From an uncultured Prevotella sp. (GTDB taxonomy: Bacteria; Bacteroidota; Bacteroidia; Bacteroidales; Bacteroidaceae), in contig CALUKU010000010.1 in NCBI GenBank assembly GCA_944321295.1, forward strand, positions 1 through 64,000: a DNA stretch of 64,000 nucleotides, given 5' to 3'. Positions within the stretch are counted from its first letter, which is position 1. Each line of letters opens with the position of its first letter. The notes beneath the pieces are model-generated. The model saw only the letters and a list, made by a program, of their open reading frames with translations. It was not told the DNA's origin and made no database searches. Of this stretch, positions 33,581 to 42,406 are shown piece by piece. The translations under genes were made by a program, and so were the position numbers.

Positions 33581-34912
33581 CTAAAAATCGAGCGGCCGGC
33601 CGCGGTAAAAGTCTATCAAGCCGGTGTCATACATATACTGATACTTGGCGCGGACGAGGTCGCTCTCCGACTTCAGCCAGTTGTTCTTTGACTCGTTGAA
33701 CTCGGTTATGTTGGCCTTGCCGTACTCGTATTTGGCCGACATCAGCTCGAAGGCGGCCTTGTTGCTGCGTGCCGCCGCAACGCTGCTCTCATATTGCGCC
33801 TTGGCCGCCACGGCGTTGTAGTAAGCCTGCTGTATTTCCTTGTACAGCGTCTTCTTCACGTTGTCGAGCTGCAGTTGCTGCGTTTCAAGGTTCAGGCGGG
33901 CCGCGCGTATGTTGTTGCGCGTTTCGAGGCGGTTGAAAATCGGCACGTTAAGGCTCAGCCCTACGTACTGGCTGAAGTTGTTGCGCATCTGGCTGCCGAA
34001 GCTCTCCGCCGCGTAACCGCCCGTCTTATAGTAGTTTGAGCCGAGCCCGGCCGTAAGCGACAGCGTGGGCCACAGCGCGCTTTGGGCTATCTTCACGCTC
34101 ACCTCGGAGCCTTTAAGGCGGTAAGCCTCGGCCTTAACCTCGGGCCTTAAGGCCATCGCCTCGTTGTAAATCTCGTCGGGCGCGGGCAGCGCCTCCGCCC
34201 CGTCCATGGCTATCAAGGCCGTGTCGGGCCTCACTACGGCGAAGCCTTCGGGCGAAGGCAGCTCCAATAGTTGCGCCAGCGCGAGCGCGGCCAGACGGTA
34301 GTCGTTGTCGGCCTGCGTATAGGTCAGTCGGCTCTGGGCGAGCGTAGCCTCTTGGCTGGCCACGTCTACGCCGCTCGCCTTACCCGTGCGGAACATCTCG
34401 CGCAGGCGTTCCACCTGCATCGAGTCAATCGTTATCTGCCTTGCGGCAACGTCGCGCAGCTCCATGTCGTAAAGTATCTGCACGTAAGCCTGCGCCACCT
34501 GCACGCTGACATCGTCGCGCGCCTTAGCCAGGTCGGCCGTGGCAGCCTCAAGGTTAAGCTTGTTAAGCTCTATGGTGCGCGGTATGCGCAGGCCCGTAAA
34601 CAGGGGCACGCTCGTGCCGAGGCTGAACGACGTGCTGCTCGTATTACGGTTTGAATAGGTGTTCTCAGACGTAAGTCCGCGGCCGAACGACCAGTTTTGC
34701 GACGCCGAAGCCGTGAGGTTGGGCAGCCGGCTGTTCTTAGCCGTGCTGAGGTCAACCTCGCCCTGGCGGCGCGCCACGTCGCGCTGCCTCACGGTTATGT
34801 TGTTTGCCAGGGCGTAGTCGATACACTCGCGCAGCGTCCACGCCCTCGGCTGCTGCGCACTCAGGCCTGCCGCGGCGGCGGATAAGGCCATTATCAATAT
34901 TAAGCGTAACAT
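33581..34912 (-). CDS. TolC-family outer membrane efflux protein
   Basis: The 443-residue protein has a signal peptide (MLRLILIMALSAAAAGLSAQ) and two repeated long-helix regions (outer membrane efflux family), for example SKAKNSRLPNLTASASQNWS-type and LDNVKKTLYKEIQQAYYNAVA segments. It forms the exit duct of a tripartite efflux pump. It starts 15 bases after the membrane-fusion gene and is last in the macAB-tolC-like set. The substrate is not evident from the sequence. Confidence 0.9.
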   Translation of the reverse strand: MLRLILIMALSAAAAGLSAQQPRAWTLRECIDYALANNITVRQRDVARRQGEVDLSTAKNSRLPNLTASASQNWSFGRGLTSENTYSNRNTSSTSFSLGTSVPLFTGLRIPRTIELNKLNLEAATADLAKARDDVSVQVAQAYVQILYDMELRDVAARQITIDSMQVERLREMFRTGKASGVDVASQEATLAQSRLTYTQADNDYRLAALALAQLLELPSPEGFAVVRPDTALIAMDGAEALPAPDEIYNEAMALRPEVKAEAYRLKGSEVSVKIAQSALWPTLSLTAGLGSNYYKTGGYAAESFGSQMRNNFSQYVGLSLNVPIFNRLETRNNIRAARLNLETQQLQLDNVKKTLYKEIQQAYYNAVAAKAQYESSVAAARSNKAAFELMSAKYEYGKANITEFNESKNNWLKSESDLVRAKYQYMYDTGLIDFYRGRPLDF

Positions 34913-34927
34913 GGTTTCCGGGTTTTA

Positions 34928-36028
34928 TCATTCACTTATCTTCTGCGGTCCCCTCACGATGTCGTCCTTCGTCAGTCCGCTCTTAATCTCAATGTTTATG
35001 CCGTCGCTCAGTCCGGTAGTCACCTTGCGGCGCTCGTAGGTCTTCTTTCCGCCCTCGCCTTTCACTATGTTGACATACGTATCGTTGCCAACGAACTCGA
35101 TGGCGCTCTCTGGCACGGTCAGCACTCCTTTCGCCTCGTCAAGCACAATCTCGGCGTTGGCGCTGTAGCCGGAGCGTATCTCGTTGCCGCCGGGCACGGT
35201 CACGGCGGCCTTTATCTCAAACTGGTTGGCGCCGTTGTTGTCGGTCGCCTTCGGCGAAATATACTCCAGCGAGGCGTCGAACTTAAGGTTCTGCAGGGCG
35301 CCGATGGTTATCTTCATAGCCATTCCCGTCACGAGCCGCCCCACTTCGGTTTCGTCGATGTTGCCCTTGAATATCAGGTCGCCCATGTCGGCCACCGAGG
35401 CGATGGTCGTTCCGTCGTTGAACGTGTTGCTGAGGATGACCGAGTTACCCACCTTCACCGGTATGTCAAGTATCAGGCCGCTGATGGTCGAGCGTATGAG
35501 CGTGCTGCTCGCGCTGGCGTTACTGCTCGAAACACCGTCGCGAACCACCTCGAGCGCGTCCACCGCAGCCTTCTTTTCCTCTCTTGCCTGGTCGAGGGCC
35601 TGGCGCACGTTGTCATACTCCTCGGCGCTGACAAGCTGCTTGTCATACAGCATTTTCTCACGCTTGTGGTTGGTTTCGGCCTGCTTCAGGTTGATGTCGG
35701 CAAGGCGCACGCGTGCCTCCGCCGAACTAAGCTGGCTCATGTCGGGTATCACCTTCACCTTGGCAATCACCTCGCCGGCCTTCACCATGTCGCCCGCCTC
35801 CTTGTAAATCTCGGTTATGATACCGCTGATTTGCGGCTTCACTTCCACCTCGTCGCGCGGTTCTATCGTGCCCGTAACGACCGTCGTCTTGCTGATGTCG
35901 GCCACCTTGGGCCTGAACTCGTCGTAAACGACGGGCTGCGGCTTCGACTTCAGGTAGAGAAAGACGAACGTGCCGACGAACAACAGGGCTACGAACGCCG
36001 CGATGATTACTTTTAAATACTTCTTCAT
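34928..36028 (-). CDS. MacA-like periplasmic membrane-fusion protein
   Basis: The 366-residue protein has one N-terminal membrane segment (about 8-26). The lipoyl/biotinyl-like half-motifs follow (GTIEPRDEVEVKPQISGIIT, about 53-72), then a coiled-coil hairpin (about 100-165) and beta-barrel parts (NIDETEVGRLVTGM). It links the MacB-like inner membrane ABC transporter to TolC. The downstream tolC gene is 15 bases away; the upstream permease gene ends 116 bases before its start. Confidence 0.9.
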   Translation of the reverse strand: MKKYLKVIIAAFVALLFVGTFVFLYLKSKPQPVVYDEFRPKVADISKTTVVTGTIEPRDEVEVKPQISGIITEIYKEAGDMVKAGEVIAKVKVIPDMSQLSSAEARVRLADINLKQAETNHKREKMLYDKQLVSAEEYDNVRQALDQAREEKKAAVDALEVVRDGVSSSNASASSTLIRSTISGLILDIPVKVGNSVILSNTFNDGTTIASVADMGDLIFKGNIDETEVGRLVTGMAMKITIGALQNLKFDASLEYISPKATDNNGANQFEIKAAVTVPGGNEIRSGYSANAEIVLDEAKGVLTVPESAIEFVGNDTYVNIVKGEGGKKTYERRKVTTGLSDGINIEIKSGLTKDDIVRGPQKISE

Positions 36029-36106
36029 ATCTTTTTAGTTGACAAGTTACGGGCTGACAAGTTGACAAGAAGATTTGCCCTATAGGAACACCTCTCCACG
36101 GCGTCG

Positions 36107-36141
36107 GCCCAATTACGAATTATGAATTGTGCATTATTAAT
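36107..36141. repeat. ATGCATAATTC-type repeat, copy 1
   Basis: The stretch reads CAATTACGAATTATGAATTG followed by TGCATTATTAATTAG. The same words occur at 38771-38805 (inverted) and 39374-39405, all within the efflux operon. Confidence 0.6.
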
Positions 36142-36144
36142 TAG

Positions 36145-37389
36145 TTATTCGTCCCTCATGGCGTCAACAGGCTTGACGCTCATGGCGCGCATCGCCGGCG
36201 CCAAACCGGCCAAGACGCCGAGCAACATCAGCAGCAACGCCGCGCCGACGGCCGTCCAGAACCTCACCTGAAAGTGCGCCGTGACTATTCCGTCGACAGT
36301 GTTGCCAAGCTCTAACATCTCCAGCACGGCCACGGCGAACATTATTCCGCCCATGCCTGCTACCGCAGTGAGTATCACGCTCTCGGCTATTATCTGCCCG
36401 AGGATGTTCTTCGGCGTCGCGCCTATGGCCCGGCGTATGCCTATCTCGGTAGTGCGCTCGCGCACGGTCACCATCATTATGTTGCTGACGCCTATCGCTC
36501 CGGCCAGCAGCGTGCCTATGCCGACGAGCAGCGTGAGGAAGTTCACGCCGGTGAAAAGATTGTCGAGCATGCCGAAGAGCACTTCGGTGTTGAACACCAT
36601 AATACCCTTTTCGTCGTCAGGGGCTACCCGGTGGGCCTGCGCTATGACGGCGCGCATCTTGGCAGAGATGTCGCTCATGGCCACGCCGGGCTTGGCCGTA
36701 ACGCATATCATGTGGACGCTGTCGCCGAGGTTGTAAGCCTTCTGCATGAGCGTCAGCGGCACGGTGACGGCCTCTTCGGCGCGTCCGTTGGCATGCATGT
36801 TGCCCGCGCTGAAGTCAACTCCTACCACATCATAATATATGTCGTCAACACAGACGCGCTTGCCGCACGGGTCGCCGCCGCCCGGAAACAATTCTTTGTA
36901 GACCTTCTTGCCGAGAACGCACACCTTGCGGTTCTGGATTATGTCCATGTCGTTGATGTAACGGCCGTAATACAGCTGCGGAGTTTCCACCTGCTGATAG
37001 TTTGGCAGCAGGCCTTTCATGTTGCATGACGCCTTCTTGTCACCGTAAACGGCGCTTCCGCCCCAATGTGTGAGCAGCGGCGAAACGGTTGCCAGCTCGG
37101 GCACATGCCGCTTCAGGCGCTCCACGTCGCCGTAAACCATGCTCCACTGGCGGCCCTTGCGGAAGCCGGCATAGGGCTTGGTGGTTGGCTGCGCCCAGAT
37201 TATGGCGGCGTTGGCGGCAAAGCCCTTGAAGTTGCCCTGCAGCTTTTCCTCAAGCCCCCTGCCGCCGCCGAGCAGCGCAACGAGCATGAACACGCCCCAA
37301 AACACGCCGAAACCGGTCAGCAGGCTGCGGCTCTTGTTGCGCGACAGGGTGTCGAGTATCTCGCGAAAGCGGTCAATGTCTATTTTCAT
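36145..37389 (-). CDS. MacB-like ABC transporter permease (FtsX domain), first of two
   Basis: The 414-residue protein has an N-terminal membrane helix (about 22-43), a large periplasmic MacB domain (about 45-265) and three C-terminal helices of the FtsX fold. The signature VGVSNIMMVTVRERTTEIGI-like segment reads GAIGVSNIMMVTVRERTTEI, followed by RRAIGATPKNIL. MacB proteins work by mechanotransmission rather than direct transport. Here the ATPase is a separate gene (39406-40125). With the second permease the complex could be a heterodimer. Confidence 0.9.
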   Translation of the reverse strand: MKIDIDRFREILDTLSRNKSRSLLTGFGVFWGVFMLVALLGGGRGLEEKLQGNFKGFAANAAIIWAQPTTKPYAGFRKGRQWSMVYGDVERLKRHVPELATVSPLLTHWGGSAVYGDKKASCNMKGLLPNYQQVETPQLYYGRYINDMDIIQNRKVCVLGKKVYKELFPGGGDPCGKRVCVDDIYYDVVGVDFSAGNMHANGRAEEAVTVPLTLMQKAYNLGDSVHMICVTAKPGVAMSDISAKMRAVIAQAHRVAPDDEKGIMVFNTEVLFGMLDNLFTGVNFLTLLVGIGTLLAGAIGVSNIMMVTVRERTTEIGIRRAIGATPKNILGQIIAESVILTAVAGMGGIMFAVAVLEMLELGNTVDGIVTAHFQVRFWTAVGAALLLMLLGVLAGLAPAMRAMSVKPVDAMRDE

Positions 37390-37411
37390 TGGATGGTGTT
37401 TTATTATTGGA

Positions 37412-37517
37412 GTTATGGGGCTAATGGGCCTGATTGGGCTAATACGCCGTGGCTGATTGAACTGTCTGCCGTTATCAGCGAGGGCGTATTTGGCTTATCC
37501 GGCTCATCGGGCTTATC
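37412..37517. repeat. GGCTTAT-rich palindromic repeat, copy 1
   Basis: GGGGCTAATGGGCCTGATTG and GGCTAATACGCC (37417-37448) face GGCGTATTTGGCTTATCCGG and CTCATCGGGCTTAT (37483-37516). A related element fills 47922-48090. It occupies the gap between the two permease genes. Confidence 0.6.
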
Positions 37518-37523
37518 TTTATC

Positions 37524-38786
37524 TCATTCAGCCCTGAGCGCCTCGATGGGCCTTATGCGGGCAGCCTTGCGGGCCGGTATGAGGCCGGCGAGCGTGCCCG
37601 CCAGAACCATCACCGCCGTTGCGGCCACGCAGACGTCAATACCTACGGTGGGGTCGTAGAACATCGTGGCCTCGAAGAGGCCGCTGCTTACCTTCGTGCG
37701 GCCTATGGTGGCGTCCATATACTCGTTTGCCGCCACGCCGAGCACCATGCCGATGTAACCGAAGAACGTTGTTATGACGACGCTCTCGGTGATGATCAGC
37801 CGCAGGATCGACGACGGCTTGGCGCCAATGGCCTTGCGTATGCCGAACTCACGGGTGCGCTCCTTGACGGTGATGAGCATGATGTTGCTGACGCCCACTA
37901 TGCCGCTGAGCAGCGTGAACAGGCCAACCACCCACAGGGCGGTGCGGATGATGGCCACGCCGGTGTTCATCTGCAGGTTCTGCGTGAAGCGGTTCCATAT
38001 CCACACGGCGCTTTCGTCGTCGGGAGCGGCACGGTGGTTACGGTTGATGCGCGCGCGGTATTGCGACTCGAAGACGTCGTTGGCCTCCTGAGTGTCAAGT
38101 CCCTTGAACGAGAAGACTATCGTGCCGACGTCGTCACCCTTGTTATATATCGTGCGGAAGGCGGTGAACGAGGTGAAAGCCGACTTGTTCATACCGCTCC
38201 TGTCGGCCTTGTAGATGCCTACCACGCGGAAGGCAACGCTGTCAACGTCGACGTAACGGCCTACGAGCCGCTCCGTACCGACGGGCAAAAGCTCGCGGGC
38301 GTCGTCCTCGCTCAGCACGAGTACCTTGCGTTTCTGCTCTATGTCGAAGCGGTTGATGAAGCGGCCGTAGAGCATTTCCTTCTTGTTCACCTTAATCTCG
38401 TTGGGAAACACGCCCGTGAGCGTGCCGCTGACGTAGTTCGGGCCGCAGCTTATGGTCAGTCCGCTCTGGTCGAGCGAGCCGCCCGTTTCATCGACGTTGC
38501 CGGGAAAGTTTCTACTTGTCACGGCCATGTCGGCGTCGTCGAGCTGTATGCGCCGTCCCTCCTTCAGCCCGTCGTAAGGCTTCGACGTGCTGCCGCCGCC
38601 CACCATCATCGAGTTATCGAGAAACCTGTCGCTCTGCAACATCATGGCGTTAATAAGGCCGTTGCCCGCCCCGAGCAGGAAGATGAGCATGAATATGCCC
38701 CACGCCACGGCAAATCCCGTCAGCGCGGTGCGCAGCTTGTTGCGCCGCACCGTACTCCATATTTCTGTTATTAATGCATAATTCAT
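37524..38786 (-). CDS. MacB-like ABC transporter permease (FtsX domain), second of two
   Basis: The start is set at the ATG at 38786 (MNYALITEIWSTVRRNKLRT, 420 residues); a TTG three codons upstream is less likely. It has one N-terminal helix (about 20-40), a periplasmic MacB domain and three C-terminal helices, with GIVGVSNIMLITVKERTREF and IRKAIGAKPSSIL. It is homologous to the next permease downstream. The first codons lie inside a short interspersed repeat (38771-38805), so this N-terminus is partly repeat-derived. Confidence 0.9.
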   Translation of the reverse strand: MNYALITEIWSTVRRNKLRTALTGFAVAWGIFMLIFLLGAGNGLINAMMLQSDRFLDNSMMVGGGSTSKPYDGLKEGRRIQLDDADMAVTSRNFPGNVDETGGSLDQSGLTISCGPNYVSGTLTGVFPNEIKVNKKEMLYGRFINRFDIEQKRKVLVLSEDDARELLPVGTERLVGRYVDVDSVAFRVVGIYKADRSGMNKSAFTSFTAFRTIYNKGDDVGTIVFSFKGLDTQEANDVFESQYRARINRNHRAAPDDESAVWIWNRFTQNLQMNTGVAIIRTALWVVGLFTLLSGIVGVSNIMLITVKERTREFGIRKAIGAKPSSILRLIITESVVITTFFGYIGMVLGVAANEYMDATIGRTKVSSGLFEATMFYDPTVGIDVCVAATAVMVLAGTLAGLIPARKAARIRPIEALRAE

Positions 38787-38805
38787 AATGCACAATGCAT
38801 AATTA
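38771..38805. repeat. ATGCATAATTC-type repeat, copy 2, overlapping the start of a permease gene
   Basis: TTAATGCATAATTCATAATG followed by CACAATGCATAATTA. On the minus strand it supplies the ATG and the first codons (MNYAL) of the permease. It is inverted relative to the copy at 39374-39405, and the pair flanks the four-helix-bundle gene. Confidence 0.65.
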
Positions 38806-38827
38806 TCAGCTTTGCAACACGTAATTT

Positions 38828-39187
38828 CTATTTATTGTCGGCAAACGTAGTCTTTACGATTGACGTGAGAAGGCGCAACAATTCAACACAATCGGCAAGC
38901 AGGCTTTCTGTCATTTTTGCATCAAGATATCCTGTTTCGCCCAAAAGCTCAATCCAATATTCAGTTTCACTGGCTTCTTTCAAGGCAATGTTCATCTTCG
39001 CCCCGAAGTCAGGTTTCGTTTGTCCTCGTATGGCCTCCTTAACGTTAGCTCCTATGCTTGTACCGCTTTTCAGCAACTGCCTTGACATCACGTACTCGTG
39101 CTGTCGGTCTGAAAGAAATTTATAAGCGTTAACACACCTTATGGCAAAGTCTTTGCTTTTCGTTACTATGGTGTTTTCTACTATCAT
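38828..39187 (-). CDS. Four-helix-bundle protein (23S rRNA intervening-sequence protein family)
   Basis: The 119-residue protein is almost wholly helical and carries the family motifs KDFAIRCVNAYKFL (12-25), LKSGTSIGANVKEAIRGQTK (about 40-59), FGAKMNIALKEASETEYWIE (about 61-80) and the C-terminal LLRLLTSIVKT. Members were first found inside 23S rRNA intervening sequences; outside them their function is not known. Here it interrupts the efflux set between the ATPase and the permeases. It is AT-richer than its neighbours and flanked by inverted short repeats, which suggests a late insertion. Confidence 0.88.
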   Translation of the reverse strand: MIVENTIVTKSKDFAIRCVNAYKFLSDRQHEYVMSRQLLKSGTSIGANVKEAIRGQTKPDFGAKMNIALKEASETEYWIELLGETGYLDAKMTESLLADCVELLRLLTSIVKTTFADNK

Positions 39188-39251
39188 ATTTACGCCTTAT
39201 GATATTATCAAATGTAAACAATTGAAATCCAGCGACTTACGTATAGTCTTG

Positions 39252-39336
39252 TAAAAGACCGTCTTTCGTCCTGCAAAAGGTTATCTTTCAGCGCGTAAGA
39301 GGCGGTCTTTTGCAACGCCATTTGCCGTGTTTTGCA
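39252..39336. repeat. Phased AAAGG-CCTTT palindrome array 5
   Basis: Units AAAAGACCGTCTTT, AAAAGGTTATCTTT, AAGAGGCGGTCTTTT and a degenerate CATTTGCCGTGTTTT follow at about 22-base spacing. It sits just after the ATPase gene stop and before the four-helix-bundle gene, so it could end or weaken transcription between them. Confidence 0.7.
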
Positions 39337-39373
39337 ACATCGTTGGTTTACCACGTCTTTTCCTGCAACCTGA

Positions 39374-39405
39374 TTATGCATTATGCATTGTGCATTATGC
39401 ATTGG
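39374..39405. repeat. ATGCATAATTC-type repeat, copy 3
   Basis: TTATGCATTATGCATTGTGC followed by ATTATGCATT, ending at the stop codon of the ATPase gene. Confidence 0.6.
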
Positions 39406-40125
39406 TCACTTCATCACCCCATCGGCTCCGAAGGGCGAAGCATGGTGGTCGAAGTTCGCCTCTATGCTGCCTATCACGCCGTCCCTGATGTGCACTATCT
39501 TATTGGTTTCGTTGGCAACGCCGCTCTCGTGGGTCACCACAACGATGGTCATGCCTTCCTCTTCGTTGAGTTGCTTCAGCAGCTTCATCACCTCCACGCT
39601 GGTCTTCGAGTCCAAGGCGCCGGTAGGCTCGTCGGCAAGTATTATCTGCGGGCGCGTTATCAGCGCCCTGGCTATGGCCACGCGCTGCTTCTGTCCGCCC
39701 GACATCTCGTTGGGATAATGCCCAGCCCAGTCCTTAAGTCCGAGGCGGTCGAGATAATCCAAGGCCATACGGTGGCGCTGGCGGCGCCCCACGCCATGGT
39801 AGAAGAGCGGCAGCTCGACGTTCTCGACGGCCGTCTTGAACGATATGAGGTTGAACGACTGGAAGATGAAACCAATCATCCTGTTGCGGTATTCGGCCGC
39901 GCGCGTTTCCGATAGGTTCTTTATCAGCGTGCCGTTGAGCCAATATTCGCCCGAATCATAGTTGTCGAGGATACCAAGAATGTTGAGCAGCGTCGACTTG
40001 CCCGAGCCCGACGCGCCCATTATCGACACGAACTCGCCGCGCCCTATGTCGAGGTCAATGCCCTTGAGCACGTGCAGGGGCTGACCGTTGTCGTATGTCT
40101 TATTGACGTCTTTCAGATGAATCAT
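39406..40125 (-). CDS. ABC transporter ATP-binding protein (MacB/LolD type)
   Basis: The 239-residue ATPase has Walker A GASGSGKST (37-45), the Q-loop IFQSFNL near 88, signature MSGGQ (141-145) and Walker B with the D-loop IILADEPTGALDS (161-173). It belongs to the MacB/LolD/FtsE group that powers FtsX-type permeases and should drive the two permeases downstream. It begins 84 bases after the GntR gene on the same strand. The C-terminal tail NFDHHASPFGADGVMK is His-rich and unusual for the family. Confidence 0.93.
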   Translation of the reverse strand: MIHLKDVNKTYDNGQPLHVLKGIDLDIGRGEFVSIMGASGSGKSTLLNILGILDNYDSGEYWLNGTLIKNLSETRAAEYRNRMIGFIFQSFNLISFKTAVENVELPLFYHGVGRRQRHRMALDYLDRLGLKDWAGHYPNEMSGGQKQRVAIARALITRPQIILADEPTGALDSKTSVEVMKLLKQLNEEEGMTIVVVTHESGVANETNKIVHIRDGVIGSIEANFDHHASPFGADGVMK

Positions 40126-40209
40126 CGTTGCGCTACGATTTGATAACCGCCCAAATCCTCACGAGCGGAGGGGGCTTGGTATGTTTCTGAGGTTGCTTTT
40201 ATATGTTGT

Positions 40210-40620
40210 TTACTTATTTTCAGACGCATGTCGCTCCTTTGTTTCTGGAGGTTCGGGATGGTCGTCATACGCCTTCACCACTTCGTCAATGCTTATCCCG
40301 AGCATGCGCATACGGCGGAACATGGCCGGAAGCTGGCTCTCCATGAACTCACGCCGGCGCCCGTCAAGTATGCGTTGCCTGGCGCCCGGGGTGACGAAGT
40401 AGCCCAGGCCGCGCCTGTTATATATTATCCCGGCCGACGCCAGCTGGTCGTATGACTTCACGGCGGTGTTGGCGTTCACCTGAAGCAGCACGGCATACTC
40501 ACGTACCGAGGGTATCCGTTCGTCGTCGGCGAACTTCCCCGTGAGTATCTCGTCGCACAGGCGGTCGGCTATCTGCAGGTATATCGCTTTCTCAGTCGTA
40601 AAGTTCATAGGTTTATCCAT
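40210..40620 (-). CDS. GntR-family regulator, YtrA subfamily
   Basis: The 136-residue protein has a GntR winged helix (about 12-80, with IPSVREYAVLLQVNANTAVK and GLGYFVTPGA) and only a short helical C-terminal tail. That is the YtrA subfamily, which usually represses its own ABC transporter operon. It overlaps the permease gene by 16 bases. A GTGTAC-N10-GTACAC palindrome at the start of the operon is its probable operator. It is the third gene, so an induced operon would also raise its repressor. Confidence 0.9.
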   Translation of the reverse strand: MDKPMNFTTEKAIYLQIADRLCDEILTGKFADDERIPSVREYAVLLQVNANTAVKSYDQLASAGIIYNRRGLGYFVTPGARQRILDGRRREFMESQLPAMFRRMRMLGISIDEVVKAYDDHPEPPETKERHASENK

Positions 40621-41429
40621 TTGTTGTTAATAACTTGCATGCGCCTGAACAGGCGGTAGGCCAGCCACCAGTTGATAACGCCCCAAAGTATGAACACCGC
40701 GCAGTTGGCAATCGCACATGCTACGAAGTTATCATTAGTGACAATTGGAACATTTCCACCAAACAGGATGAACTTTACCATCGAGAATACTACACCCAGT
40801 CCAAAAAAACAACAGGACGTAAGCACGAATTTCCTACGACGGAAGAAAACGCCGCCCAGTACATAAATTGAATTTACGCAAAACAGCCACGCACAACTGG
40901 CAACACACATCATAACCTTACCAAGTAACGATTCCGGCGGAACGCCTGACATTACGCCGTAAATGCAGAAAACACACGATAAGAGTCTCGGTATCGTGCA
41001 AGCCACTACGTTTACGCCAGTCATAACGCTCATCACTATCCTGAACACGTCGGCCAGGCAATATGCCGAGAAGCTCATTAGCACCAAGCCAACCGTAACG
41101 TAAAGCGCACGGGCGGCAAACTTCTCAATGTCAGACGCAGGCAACGTCATAAACATTACGTATTGCTCTTTTGTCTTCATGTTTTTAATAATCCAACTAC
41201 CACCTATTATGCAGACAATCAAGAAGATTATCGAATTCATAATGATGGCAAACAAAAGCATGTTCGCTGAATCCATGAAATTAGCATTACGGCTCAATAG
41301 CATGTTCGTAACGAATACCACCATGTAAGCGAAGAACATGGCGCCCGTGTTTGAGAGCACCTCCTTGCGCGTTGAAACGGCCATCCACCGCAGCACGAGG
41401 CCGAAACGTCTTATATCGAAATTTGCCAT
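40605..41429 (-). CDS. ABC-2-like membrane permease, six helices
   Basis: The 274-residue protein has about six hydrophobic helices (for example 29-45, 58-78, 105-130, 140-162, 180-200, 235-258). It lacks a clear family motif, but its place between an ABC ATPase and a YtrA regulator makes it the permease of that transporter. The segment MFMTLPASDIEKFAARALYV is typical of such Bacteroidota permeases. Composition is AT-richer than the surrounding genes. The substrate is unknown; relatives often respond to antimicrobials. Confidence 0.75.
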   Translation of the reverse strand: MANFDIRRFGLVLRWMAVSTRKEVLSNTGAMFFAYMVVFVTNMLLSRNANFMDSANMLLFAIIMNSIIFLIVCIIGGSWIIKNMKTKEQYVMFMTLPASDIEKFAARALYVTVGLVLMSFSAYCLADVFRIVMSVMTGVNVVACTIPRLLSCVFCIYGVMSGVPPESLLGKVMMCVASCAWLFCVNSIYVLGGVFFRRRKFVLTSCCFFGLGVVFSMVKFILFGGNVPIVTNDNFVACAIANCAVFILWGVINWWLAYRLFRRMQVINNKWINL

Positions 41430-41488
41430 AATATTAATCCTTTCATTGTTTGGGTTTGCCTTAAACGCTTGTCAGCGCGCCGCCCTCG

Positions 41489-42310
41489 TCAGCGCAGGGC
41501 GCGGCTTGCGGCGGCGTTGAACAGCAGCTCGAGGTTGAGCTGGGTGTCCCCGTCGCCCTCGCGACGGCGTGTTATGACGGCGTCGCCGTGGATTGACGGC
41601 TCCGAATAGATTACGTCGTCAGCCTGCTCTCCGGGTGAACGGAAGCCGAAGCTGTACTTAGCGCAGATGTCGGCCACCGACGAATCGAGCAGCAGTCCCG
41701 TGTCGCCGAGCATTATGATATGGTCGAGCAGCGACTCTACGTCGTGCACCTGGTGGGTGGATATTATCACCGTGCGGCCCTCTGACATGTTGTTGGCTAT
41801 AACGCGGCGGAACTGGCTCTTCGACGGAATGTCCAATCCGTTGGTCGGCTCGTCCATCATCAGCAGCCGCGTGTTGGCCGCCAGGGCGAAGCTCATGTAC
41901 ACTTTCTTCTTCTGTCCCATGGAAAGCTCCTTCAGGTGGACGTCGGGCGTAAGCTCGAAGTCAGCCAGGCAAGCTTTCAACACGTCGCGGCTGAAGCGGG
42001 GATAGAACGGCTCGTTAATCCTGACGTAGGCCTCGAGGGTGACCGACGGCATGTCGAACTCCTCGGGCACGATGAACATTTCGCCCAAGGCCGAGGCCTC
42101 GCGGGCCGACGAGTCTACGCCGTCAACGACCACCATGCCCTTTCCGCTGCGCAGCAGTCCGGCTATAAGATAAAGCAGGGTCGACTTGCCCGTGCCGTTC
42201 TTGCCCAGCAATCCGTATATCTTTCCGCCTTCGATGTCGAGGTTGAAGTCGGCGAAGACGTAAGGCGTACTACCGGGATAACCATAAATCAGATGTTCAA
42301 TGTGTATCAT
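41489..42310 (-). CDS. ABC transporter ATP-binding protein (YtrB-like)
   Basis: The 273-residue ATPase has Walker A GKNGTGKST (36-44), signature ELSMGQKKK (about 129-137) in place of LSGGQ, and Walker B LLMMDEPTNGLD. The C-terminal 50 residues (YSFGFRSPGEQADDVIYSEP) form the extra domain seen in drug or bacitracin-type ATPases. It is the first gene of the operon and partners the permease downstream. The promoter, with its operator, lies 90 bases upstream. Confidence 0.9.
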   Translation of the reverse strand: MIHIEHLIYGYPGSTPYVFADFNLDIEGGKIYGLLGKNGTGKSTLLYLIAGLLRSGKGMVVVDGVDSSAREASALGEMFIVPEEFDMPSVTLEAYVRINEPFYPRFSRDVLKACLADFELTPDVHLKELSMGQKKKVYMSFALAANTRLLMMDEPTNGLDIPSKSQFRRVIANNMSEGRTVIISTHQVHDVESLLDHIIMLGDTGLLLDSSVADICAKYSFGFRSPGEQADDVIYSEPSIHGDAVITRRREGDGDTQLNLELLFNAAASRALR

Positions 42311-42382
42311 TATGTCCGTGTTTTAGTTTTCACAAACCGCCGCCGGCATGCGCCGAGGCGGCCGGATGTTTGCCATAGCTTT

Positions 42383-42404
42383 GTGTACCACTTAAATAGT
42401 ACAC
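42383..42404. promoter_or_regulatory. Probable GntR/YtrA operator
   Basis: GTGTAC (42383-42388), 10 bases, GTACAC (42399-42404) is a perfect inverted repeat. It lies directly downstream of the minus-strand -7 box, over the predicted transcription start. YtrA-type sites are known to have AGTGTA-N13-TACACT form, close to this one. Confidence 0.7.
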
Positions 42405-42406
42405 TG

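Noticed and set aside
40605..41429. Frameshifted or broken permease because of its overlap with the GntR gene
   Set aside because: A 16-base overlap between cotranscribed genes is normal and the helices are complete.
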